Below, in pieces: positions 8,901 to 17,200 of a DNA stretch of 34,415 nucleotides. The first letter of the stretch is position 1; each line of letters begins with the position of its first letter. Location of the stretch: positions 1 to 34,415 of the IMG/VR virus record IMGVR_UViG_3300022074_000176, one strand, 5' to 3'. Both the position numbers and the translations under genes were made by a program. Under the pieces are notes generated by a model, which saw only the letters and a program-made list of their open reading frames with translations, was not told the DNA's origin and made no database searches. This stretch comes from a virus.

Positions 8901-11171
8901 TACGACATCATTGAGGTGGGCGGTGCGAGGACTCACGCTGGGGACAGAAGTAACAGCACGTCACCCACGTTTTCCATTTCTGTTGTAAGTGGGAATAGGT
9001 TTACTTCGGACCAAAGACTGTATAGAGGAGACCGGGTATTAACCACGGCATCTTCGACTGGGTATGTCTTTGTAGATAATTTGTTTGACAACGGAGATGG
9101 TACGAACACGTACATCATTCACCCGTCAAATCCATTTACTCAGGCTACCATAGGAAGCTCTGTCGGAAACAACACGATAACGGCAGCAGGTAACAACGGA
9201 TTGTTCCCCGGAGTTATAACCTTGGACCAAGGCGACGTATACATGAGAATTAGGGAGCAGTTAAGCAACCCTGAGATAGACTATACACCTACGCTTCAAT
9301 CTGATATCACCAGAGCGTTTAGCCCAATTGATGTAGACAGTGCTGTTTACGTCAAGTACGTTGTTGAAGACGAAAGAGTCAGCGATTTCTTTGATTCAAT
9401 GGCCGTCAGTATAGGTAGACCGCACATCGAAACACCAGAACAGAGAGAAATTTCTAGGAACTCTGCTGTGACATATAGCGAACCTTTTGTTTCGGACTCG
9501 GCACGGCTAAACCTTTCCTCGTTTAACCCTGTGTTGTTTCCGTTTAAGGACTACAACTCAGCGGATGGTTTCATTACGTACCTCGTAGATAAGGGGGAGT
9601 CGCTATTGGTGTTACAAGAAAAGAAAATAAGCGCGACACCAGTGGGTAGGCAGCTGATTGAAGCTGCTCAAGACGGCATGCTCGTGACCAGCAAGAATGT
9701 ACTGGGCACTGAGACCTACTATGCTGGTATATATGGTCCGGGTAGAAACCCTGAGTCTGTTGTGGACAGGTTTGGTATTACGTATTTCGCTGACATGGAG
9801 GCGGGCAAGGTTGTTAGGGTGTCTTCTAAAGGCATTGAACCTATCAGCGACGTCAAGCTAGAGTCCTTCTTTGAGAACCTCTTTGCAGACCTTTTGGTAC
9901 GTGAACAGATTCCCAGAATACCGTGTGGATTCGACCCAGAAAACAGCGAATACATTGTGACTGTTGAGGGCCAACAGGTCAACGATATTACAATAGGCAG
10001 CACAAACGTAGGGGACGTTCCTTTGCCTCCTACAAACCCTAGGATTGCTGGCGCTAATGGGAAGCTGAAGTCTGTTGCTTCGTTTGAAAACCTCCCAACT
10101 TGGGATAAGGAAGCACTGTCTTGGGAGTCTGACGTTATACGTCCTGTCGAGAGGCTACCGCAATGGAACACTATCGGTACCGCTGTGATGTACGTAGACA
10201 GGCTTACTGAGAGAGCGTCTGTTTTCATAGAGCCTCAAATACAAAGGGAGTCTGAAACTATTGAGATGGACTTGGTTCACTCAAAAGGTTCTTTCAGGGG
10301 TGTATGCCAGTTCAATCCCGGAGACGGCTCTGTGTTATTCCCAACACACTGTGTATCTATTGCGGCAGCAGTTGCTGACGACGCAAGTATAGCTGTTAGC
10401 GTTGCGGCAGGTACGGACGATGCAGGAAAGACGATTGCATGGGGGGCAACCAAAAACTTTTGGCTCTCCCTTTACTCGTTCAACCCTGAGATGTACGCCA
10501 ATCTGCACAACAGATTCTTCTCATTTGAAAACGGCCAGATTCACAGGCACAACGTGAACAGTACGTACAACAATTTCTATGGGACTCAGTACAATTCTGT
10601 GGTTGAAGTAGTGTCCAAAGAAAACCCTTCCTCTGTTAAGGTCTACAATGCCCTTAGCTTGGAGGGCAATGACACTTGGTCTGCTGTTGTTTCTAACACC
10701 CAGCAAACTACAAACATTACCGAGCCTATGTACGAGGAAAGGGAAGGCATGTACTACACTGTCATCCCTAAAGACATCACGTCTAACTCTACGGCAAACA
10801 TGTCGCACAAGGTTGTGCTTGGTAGGGTTGCTTCGAAAGACGGAAACAAGGTCAAGATTACCTCAAGGATTAGCAATTTGCCATTTAGCATTGGTGATGC
10901 TGCATATCTATTGGCTGCGTCAAGTGAAACCAACCTGTCTGCCACAATCAACTCTGTTGACAGCAGGACTGAGGTTACACTGAGTGACGCTTCTGGAGTT
11001 TCTGTGGGCGACATCTTAATGGCGTTGTCTCAAGATGAAATAAACGGAGACAAAATCAGGGACTACCACGCAAAAATTAAGTTGACTAACGACAATACCG
11101 GAGCCGTTGAGCTTTTTGCTGTAAATGCAGCTTACTCTAGGTCTCCATTGCATAACGACCAAAAAGAATAA
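5961..11171 (+). CDS. Large tail stabilisation / tail tubular protein B-like protein (1736 aa)
   Basis: The N-terminal 250 residues follow the plan of nozzle or stabilisation proteins: an opening KLVPQYLNKDEDERL, a repetitive beta-propeller-like section (CMYFFLYNSANNHGIYRY, HLLYFTDNRNEPRKLNATKL) and then FQFTYQYVYDDGEVSALGIYS. FTYQYVYDDGE-type sequence is seen in crAss-like and flavobacterial podoviruses. The rest is beta-rich with long Thr/Asn/Ser stretches, typical of virion spikes. The length (1736 aa) is much greater than T7 gp12 (about 790 aa), so extra domains are present, perhaps side fibres fused to the nozzle. It follows the adaptor gene with a one-base overlap. No enzymatic motif was seen. 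Confidence 0.7.
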   Translation: MAIEKLVPQYLNKDEDERLVKPFEMTDALNVRVSHETDGTQGIIKNVEGTTAVLPAVNTADAIPSSGDNRVIGVVPCEAGKCMYFFLYNSANNHGIYRYDSATDRYEKLYQDSVLNFQRDAFVKGDVVINQHQEHLLYFTDNRNEPRKLNATKLLLGNYDANLTGGTAIQKQKFLTVCKQPPQTAATFRFITNPTIGSNNLKESCFQFTYQYVYDDGEVSALGIYSDLAVSPTNMAFNAPAMEFLGGENNELEVTVTNSDGPVRKIRVFARKNNDQLFLKVAELDNNVAGGTQSFIFRNDGVYPALSDEEANKPFDAVPRLASSQAICGGRLMYGDYVEGFDNIENTDVYAYNVFSPRSATAVNLNLPVLDGATEVLTDSSTNKEKEEFLAADIGGAVPFGFFVSPTESFARFADSTTDGINFNLDLSNFPVLGLEDNQGVVDFNVNISASKIGFAATGADGTGANTRQAYTTATYYNNGGNLINADDMFVLDSDEIFNGIALKPVGNLTFQSQYPAPTATTQAELFAWIQANIVGTIGQVSCTFLSEPLSGPPSAPNPLSGASAMLQKSAGAQSPGTNADADRLAVWLEGVLDFQIYSAEFDGATNNVKFKIRCVNVDLEAVQAVAPLQINNAGAIIGNDFVDTTNGTLLAGTHNGGASLNQFQAYLFDSSDISLIINSQYNNPTSGFSLNDFSSSSGAIRSYFFDYEVASGSLDVIQSDGADLTSFKAGAAHDFGIVYYDHRNRASGVQKIGDVNVPHFGSSQRQGREGRTSVDLRLIHEPPPWATKWAPVYSKNNTYEKVLQVSVAEAALGKKTDFADIRSSDGTKTRPVLQGLEGGINGQIFISMRPLEGKSNSYRDFKGAEISYEYKEGDVLRVLEYVGSQGIVRPMNEFKITSYQFYSDDDQNPIKLTDSTSQDDEDNYRRTGWFLTIRDNSTPGFDRDSVRLGTDFFSQRCLVEIYRPKRATEEKLYYEVGEQYDIIEVGGARTHAGDRSNSTSPTFSISVVSGNRFTSDQRLYRGDRVLTTASSTGYVFVDNLFDNGDGTNTYIIHPSNPFTQATIGSSVGNNTITAAGNNGLFPGVITLDQGDVYMRIREQLSNPEIDYTPTLQSDITRAFSPIDVDSAVYVKYVVEDERVSDFFDSMAVSIGRPHIETPEQREISRNSAVTYSEPFVSDSARLNLSSFNPVLFPFKDYNSADGFITYLVDKGESLLVLQEKKISATPVGRQLIEAAQDGMLVTSKNVLGTETYYAGIYGPGRNPESVVDRFGITYFADMEAGKVVRVSSKGIEPISDVKLESFFENLFADLLVREQIPRIPCGFDPENSEYIVTVEGQQVNDITIGSTNVGDVPLPPTNPRIAGANGKLKSVASFENLPTWDKEALSWESDVIRPVERLPQWNTIGTAVMYVDRLTERASVFIEPQIQRESETIEMDLVHSKGSFRGVCQFNPGDGSVLFPTHCVSIAAAVADDASIAVSVAAGTDDAGKTIAWGATKNFWLSLYSFNPEMYANLHNRFFSFENGQIHRHNVNSTYNNFYGTQYNSVVEVVSKENPSSVKVYNALSLEGNDTWSAVVSNTQQTTNITEPMYEEREGMYYTVIPKDITSNSTANMSHKVVLGRVASKDGNKVKITSRISNLPFSIGDAAYLLAASSETNLSATINSVDSRTEVTLSDASGVSVGDILMALSQDEINGDKIRDYHAKIKLTNDNTGAVELFAVNAAYSRSPLHNDQKE

Positions 11172-11176
11172 CTTTG
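11148..11176 (+). promoter_or_regulatory. Full Bacteroidetes promoter, TTG-N18-TAACTTTG
   Basis: TTG at 11148-11150, an 18-nt spacer and TAACTTTG at 11169-11176 match the Flavobacterium consensus TTG, 17-23 nt, TAnnTTTG. The -7 element uses the stop codon TAA of the preceding gene, and the ATG of the next gene is 4 nt downstream. The transcript would be leaderless or nearly so. This is the best host-range clue in the non-coding sequence. Confidence 0.6.
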
Positions 11177-11180
11177 TAAT

Positions 11181-12065
11181 ATGGGACTATTTGATGACTT
11201 AGCGGGCCTGCAAGGGGGTGGTGAAGGTGGTTACGGTGCTGCTACTGACCTTACTGGGATGATGGCTAGCGGAGCTGCGTCAGGACTTGGTGGAATAGCC
11301 GATGTCGTGTCAGGCTTTGTAGCTAAGGGTCAGGCAAAGAAAGAGCTTGCAAAAGCTAACGAGAATTTAGAATCTGTCCTCGGCAATCAACCGTCGCTAT
11401 CCACACCGGGCGAATACTATGACGCGGTAAAGAACGCATACGACCAACGTCTGCTTCAGATGCGAACAGATGACATCAATCGCTCTTTAGCTACCACAGC
11501 GGGGGCTGCTCAACAGTTCGGGGCTCGTGGTCTAGGCGCAATCATGGGCGCTCAGTCTCAGGCTCAGAGACAGATGAGGGAAGAGGCTTTGACTCAGCAG
11601 CGATTACAAACATCGGCACTTAGCAATCTAGCGAGTGCAAGAGAAAGAGAGACTGGTCTGCGTGAAGCCCGCTCCAACAGAGATATTGACTTCGCATACG
11701 ACGCCAAGGCTCTTGCAGATGCAAAACTTGGGCAGGCTAGAGCCCAGATTGGACAGGGTTTTGGTTCAGCTCTTGGTGGTGCCGCTAGCTTCGGTATCGG
11801 GCTTGGTGCTTTAAAGGCTATGGCCGACGAGGGCGCTAAGGTTCAGAAGACTCCCGGTAAGTTTAGCCACGAGGAAAACGAAATGTATGTGGTTGACGAA
11901 GAGGGTAAGTCTATGGGTCTTGCTTTGACCGGGGGCGAGTATGTAATTGACCCCGCCCGTGCCAACAGACTAAAAAATAAAGCGAAGGACTCCTCACTAA
12001 AAGGAATGAAGGTCCTTAGAAAGGAGGTTCAGACCATGGTAAATGACTTTGAAAAAGCAGACTAA
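11181..12065 (+). CDS. Internal virion (DNA-ejection) protein, T7 gp14-like in size and layout
   Basis: This 294-residue Ala/Gly/Gln-rich protein opens with a Gly-rich stretch (LAGLQGGGEGGYG) and a hydrophobic Ala/Gly helix (residues 25-50). A long Gln/Arg-rich helical region follows (about 95-165), then a second Gly/Ala helix (GFGSALGGAASFGIGLGAL). The C-terminal segment KTPGKFSHEENEMYVVDEEG then LTGGEYVIDPARA is a block I recall at the ends of internal proteins of marine phages. Small ejection proteins of this build form a channel in the outer membrane. The gene heads a unit with the two large internal proteins, from a promoter overlapping the previous stop, and overlaps the next gene by one base. 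Confidence 0.6.
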   Translation: MGLFDDLAGLQGGGEGGYGAATDLTGMMASGAASGLGGIADVVSGFVAKGQAKKELAKANENLESVLGNQPSLSTPGEYYDAVKNAYDQRLLQMRTDDINRSLATTAGAAQQFGARGLGAIMGAQSQAQRQMREEALTQQRLQTSALSNLASARERETGLREARSNRDIDFAYDAKALADAKLGQARAQIGQGFGSALGGAASFGIGLGALKAMADEGAKVQKTPGKFSHEENEMYVVDEEGKSMGLALTGGEYVIDPARANRLKNKAKDSSLKGMKVLRKEVQTMVNDFEKAD

Positions 12066-14221
12066 TGGGCACAAGATTTAAGACAGGATATTTAGCTGAC
12101 CGCGTTAGCTTCAGCGACATAGGACGTCAGGCAGGCGCAGAAATCTCCAACAGTCTTAGCGAGATTCAGGAGAAGCGAAAGCAGCGGCAGGTAGAGCTCG
12201 ATACACGGATGGGCTTTACGAAGGCGCAGCAAGCGTCTTTACCCGCTGGTCTTTCAGGGCGATACAGTAGAATGGGTCAATCCCTGTTGAACGACATGCA
12301 AGAAAAGGCAGCTGTTGCCTATTCAACGGGTCGTGCCGAGGACGTTCAGTCTTATCAAACTGCAAAACAGGAGTATGTAGACCTTGTCAATATCGGTACC
12401 GCCGTGTCCTCTTCGGAGAAGAACATCATGGACAATGTGGCTATTGGTAATTTTCAAAACGCTGCGGCTACAGTTCCTGAGATTCAAGCAGAGTACAGGG
12501 TTCACGATAGTGGTGTTCCTGTTCAGTTGCCCGACGGTTCGTTTGCCTTCGAGGATGCTAATGGGGTTCAAACCCCGTGGAGGGAGTCCACACTTAACGA
12601 CCCTCGTGGGGGTTACGCTCCGCCGATAAAGTTTGAGGGCTCTGAGTACCTCGTTGCACCGTTGGCAGACACTATGTACACGGAGAACTTCTCTAACTCA
12701 GAAGGCATATATCAGCTTCGTTTTGAAGGAACAGATTTCCAGACTGGAGAGCTGGACCTAAACAAGCTGTACGGTGATGTTGCTAGGGTGTTGGACAAAA
12801 AGAACGTAGCTCACCCGAATGAAATGGGGCAGGCCATCTCCATCTACGGATATAAGATAAATGACGCTCCCAATAAGAACGAGCTGACACAACAGGATGT
12901 CCTTGACGCTTCTAGAATTTATCCTCCAGAGGCATACATGCCGGGTGCAACTTTCTTAGAGGGTCAGTTCAACGAAGATGGTGAGTACGTATTTAACGTG
13001 GATGTGGAGCAGTTCAATGATAGGCCAACCGAGTTTAGCGAAGAGGCGTTTGCTCAGATTCGCTCCGCTCGTGAAGCTAAGGCCACATACTACGAAGGAA
13101 TCGCTGGAACTGTTGCAGAGAGAATCTCTAAAGACAACGAGGCGGGCTTATATGCTGCTCAGTTAGAGGAGGAGGCTAACTCTTTGGCCGAGGCCATGGC
13201 AGAGCAAGCCATGGAAAACTCAGAAGACCAAGCTGCGTACTTTGCTCAGGCACCTGCCATGTTGCAGACCGACGGAGGCAATGGTGAAACACAATTCATT
13301 ATGCCAACGCTTGCAGACAGCAGGTATCAGGTAACTATGGAGGGAAGAGGTCTTTCTATTGAGGAAATCGTATTTAACAACGAAGGCGAAGAAATTGGAT
13401 ACAAGGTTTCTGCCACAAAGAGTAGGCAAGAAAGTATCGACGCCCTTCTGAACGGGGGCATGGACCAAGCTCAAGCAGAACAAATTGTAAGAGACTGGTT
13501 CAAGAAGTACGATAACACGTTTATTGACCTTGGGACTAGAGGCCCAGAGTTCCTTCGCATTAAGACTGGACTGAACAACGGGTTGTTTGAATCCGGAAAC
13601 AAGCCTAAGTCTGAGAACCAAAGACTGTTGGCTAAGCGAAAGATTGCAGAGTTCAATAAACAGGTGGGTGTACTCGACGAGCCTACGCTGACTGCTTTCC
13701 TTCAGCAAAGCGGTATGACTATCCCTGAACCCGCCGCCGCCCCAGACCCAGCTGCGGCAAGTGCGTCGGGACCAGCAGCGGCATCGACTACTGGTGGCGC
13801 TCCTCCTCCGGAACCAGTAGCTAGTGATAGCACGGGCACACCTCCACCTGCTCCACCTGCCGCTAGTGACAGCACGGTTACGGCTCCTCCACCTGCCCCG
13901 GCAGCGACGGACACTACAGCAGCTCCACCCGACTTAGGCAATCTTGATGTTCCAGAGCCTTCAGAGCCAGCTACTACACCTCCGGCTACTGAGGAAACGG
14001 CTGATGCATACGTCGCATTCTATAATCGAATGGATGAACTTGGCGAGATAAACGAGGCCATGTTGGATTCTGTTCAAGATTACTATGATGGTCTTGATGA
14101 AGAGGCTCAAGCCGAAATGGAGGTTCAAGTTGCTCGTTTTACTAGGGACGGAATGTTCCCCGCGATAAGTGAAGGGAGACTTATCTTTGTGGTACCCGAA
14201 AACTTGCCATCTGAAAACTAA
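12065..14221 (+). CDS. Internal virion protein with Pro/Ala linker (718 aa)
   Basis: No named domain is recognised. Residues 1-330 are mixed, residues 330-380 are a Glu/Ala-rich helix (EEEANSLAEAMAEQAMEN), and residues 410-555 are globular. About 555-640 is a low-complexity Pro/Ala/Thr/Ser linker with imperfect SDST...PPPAP units. A final helical acidic module (residues 640-718) follows. Lying between the small ejection protein and the giant polyvalent protein, it takes the place of T7 gp15, so ejection with the DNA is likely. That rests on order, not similarity. The start is the ATG of a TAATG junction, and the stop is 6 nt before the next ATG. Confidence 0.55.
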   Translation: MGTRFKTGYLADRVSFSDIGRQAGAEISNSLSEIQEKRKQRQVELDTRMGFTKAQQASLPAGLSGRYSRMGQSLLNDMQEKAAVAYSTGRAEDVQSYQTAKQEYVDLVNIGTAVSSSEKNIMDNVAIGNFQNAAATVPEIQAEYRVHDSGVPVQLPDGSFAFEDANGVQTPWRESTLNDPRGGYAPPIKFEGSEYLVAPLADTMYTENFSNSEGIYQLRFEGTDFQTGELDLNKLYGDVARVLDKKNVAHPNEMGQAISIYGYKINDAPNKNELTQQDVLDASRIYPPEAYMPGATFLEGQFNEDGEYVFNVDVEQFNDRPTEFSEEAFAQIRSAREAKATYYEGIAGTVAERISKDNEAGLYAAQLEEEANSLAEAMAEQAMENSEDQAAYFAQAPAMLQTDGGNGETQFIMPTLADSRYQVTMEGRGLSIEEIVFNNEGEEIGYKVSATKSRQESIDALLNGGMDQAQAEQIVRDWFKKYDNTFIDLGTRGPEFLRIKTGLNNGLFESGNKPKSENQRLLAKRKIAEFNKQVGVLDEPTLTAFLQQSGMTIPEPAAAPDPAAASASGPAAASTTGGAPPPEPVASDSTGTPPPAPPAASDSTVTAPPPAPAATDTTAAPPDLGNLDVPEPSEPATTPPATEETADAYVAFYNRMDELGEINEAMLDSVQDYYDGLDEEAQAEMEVQVARFTRDGMFPAISEGRLIFVVPENLPSEN
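13729..13980 (+). repeat. Coding Pro/Ala/Thr/Ser imperfect tandem repeats
   Basis: Within the 718-residue protein this stretch encodes repeated units of the form A-S-D-S-T-x-T-PPPAP, at least three copies of decreasing identity (ASDSTGTPPPAPP, ASDSTVTAPPPAP, ATDTTAAPP). It is a flexible linker and a likely place for repeat-number change between related phages. Confidence 0.75.
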
Positions 14222-14227
14222 TAAAGC

Positions 14228-17200
14228 ATGGAGCCAGAACTTAAAGCACTTGTTGATGCGGCAATCCAAGGAGGTGCAAGTAGAGCAGAGGTCCGTAAAA
14301 TCATAAACGATTACTACGGTCAAAAAAAAAAAGAAAAGACTTCCGTCTCGGATTCTCCTTTGGTTCAAGAGGTTTCTACGGAATCTACCTCGAATATCGG
14401 TGTCTCTTCGACAGAAGCGTCTGGAGATTCGGCTACAGTTCCAAGCATAGACATAGTTAACCCGTACTCTCAGGAGAGTATCGACAGATACAATGAGCGT
14501 GCTCAGGATGAGATACTTACCTCCTACCTCTACGACGGCAAGGAGATTACAAAAGAGGACGCAGACGCAATTACTGCTTACACGGGTGCGTACCAGAGTT
14601 CGTTAGAGAACTACTTCGATATCAACTTCAACTCTGACAGGTACTACGAGGCTACTGGTAGACCTGCGGCAGCACAACGCTGGAGAAACGCCAGTGCAGA
14701 AGAGCAGCGCATGATGAATGCGTCTCTCATGGCTTCTATCAAGTCTCGTGCGAGCAAGGATTCGGAGGGTAACGACCGCAACCCATACAACGACGACGCA
14801 GTTCTGGAAGAGTTGCTGAAGGGTTCTGACAACGCATTTGCCAGCGACCTCCAGATTGGGATGCCGGACGCGATTGCAGACAACATCTCTCAAGATGGTC
14901 GAGGTAGGGGCTTTGCTGCCATGGGTGCTACAGGAAATCCCATCTACACAGCGTTTGGTCAGGAGATTCTTGAGGGTGCAGAGTCATTGGCTGGACTCAG
15001 TGAAGAACAGATTCAAGAGAAGAACGAAGCCTTCAGAGAATCGGCTAAGGAACAGTACTATCAAAGACGTTTGGCTGCTGCCAAGGCCCGCCTGATGACA
15101 GATGTCAATGACAGCACGAACGATGCTGTCAAGGGCACGCTTACGGCAGAGTTCTTGTCTGACGAGGAGAAGGTTAAGAATCTTGAGCGTCACCTCCTTG
15201 AGGAGTACGACATCATGGCTGACCTCAATAACACGGGTTACATCGGTGACACATCTGAAGGGCGTAATGTCAGTGCTGATTTCTTTCGTGGTCTGGGTTC
15301 AGAGGTTGTAAAACTGGTGGGCACATTGCAGTCTGCTTCCATGGACCTTGGTGTAAATGCGGTAGAGGCAGTGTTTGGAGAGTGGGCCTATGGTAGGAAG
15401 GTCACCAATATGCATCGCATGGCTGCAAAGAATCTTGAGCAGTCCATCGAGAGATACCGAGCCGTACCACAGACAGACCCTGCCAGTAAGTTCGAGAACG
15501 GTGACTGGTCAGGAGGTATGGCAGACGTTGTTGCTGACTTCGGTCATAGTGTACCAATGATGGCTGCCGCTATTGTTACGCAGCGCGTGACGGGTAACAG
15601 TAAATTGACGGCTGGTGTAGTGTCTGGTATGGGTTCGCTTACCGCCTATGACATCGCCCGCGACGAGGAGTGGTTTGATAAGATGAACGTAGTCCAGCAG
15701 GGTGGATTTATCCTTGGCTACGGTGTCGCTGAGGGCGCACCCGCATTCGTTGGGGCTAAAATCTTTGACCGATTCAAGGCCCTGAGAGCTAACTCAAAGG
15801 GTGCTGCTGACTTCATCTATGGTGCGCTCATGAACACCCCACTAGCTATGGGGGAAGAGGCGTTGACCGAGGCCGTTACAGGCGGTATGCAGTACGTCAT
15901 TGAGCAAAACGCCAAGGGTCAGGATATTGATGTTGTCCAAATGGACAAGGCTATCAAGAATGGCTTCTATGCAGGTGCCGTAATGGGTGGCGGTATCGCA
16001 GGGGCTGGCAGTAGTATTGGTGCGCTTGGTCTAGCAGCGAGCTCAATCCCATCCATTCAATCCAAGCTGGTAATTCAACAGCTTAAAAAGGAACTTGACT
16101 CTCAGGAGACCGTGTCTGGCCGCCGAGAGGTTATGGCCCGCCTTGTTGGTGCTATCCAACGCAACGAGGCAGAGGGCAAGAAGCGTAGAGATTTCTACGA
16201 GCAGCTTAGACAGTCAGACCCGGAGGCATACTCCGCAATGATTGATGTTCAGACACAGATTACAAAGAAGGCGATTGACTACGACCGCACGGAAAACAAG
16301 AGCCAACGCAGAAGACTTCGTAACGAGGTCAATAGCTTGGTAAAGCAACGAGCGAAACTAGAGGCAGACCTCGACATCACGCACGACTTGGGGTCTCGTA
16401 CTACCACGAACCAAATCATGGACAACGTCTCCAGAGTTCTGGAGGAGTACAGCCTTGACAGTCTCTTTGAGGGTCAGGATAGTGTCGTTGTAGACGGCGC
16501 AAACGCAGACAGCGTCCTCGACAGAATCAACAGTCTGTTGTTAGACAAGATGGCGTTGAACCTCCCACTTGGGTTGGGTAGAATCTCGTCACCTCAAGCC
16601 GTCATGGATGGATTGAGAAACACAATTACTGCCGTCAAAGCCCTGAGTAAAACCAAAAAGGGATTCAAGGGCATCATGATTCACAAGACCGTCGCATCCA
16701 TGGCTAACGCCGTGCCCGGTGGTAAGGTGGGACGTGGTGTGTTTGTTGCTAAGCAGCAAGACGGCGGCTACAAGATTCACCTCCTCGTTCCTGCCATTCT
16801 TGAAAACACTGCCTACCACGAGGGCTACCACGAGCTAGGTCTCGACACCTTGCTGGGTGACGACGCTCTCGTTGGTCTGGCTACAGAGCTGGCTAAGTCG
16901 CTTCAGGGTGAGGGTGTGGCTAACAAGTTTGGCAAGTACCTGAGCAAGGTTCTCCAAAGCGAGAAGGTGCAGGAGCAACTGACAGCGTTGCGTATCGACG
17001 GGACAAAGGAGACGGACATCCTCAAGCTCATGCAGTCTACTGCCTTTGCAGACGAGTTCTTGACGGAGCTCTTGGCTGACATCTCGGCAGGCAACTTGAG
17101 TCTTGAAGTAAAGCGTGGACTGATTGAGCGGTTCTCAGGACTAATCAACCGTGGCCTCAGTGCCGTTCCGTTTGTCGGTAAGGTTCCGAGCCCCGGCATC

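Noticed and set aside
13702-13941. Minus-strand Gly/Ala/Val-rich frame
   Set aside because: It is the reverse complement of the Pro/Ala linker repeat.
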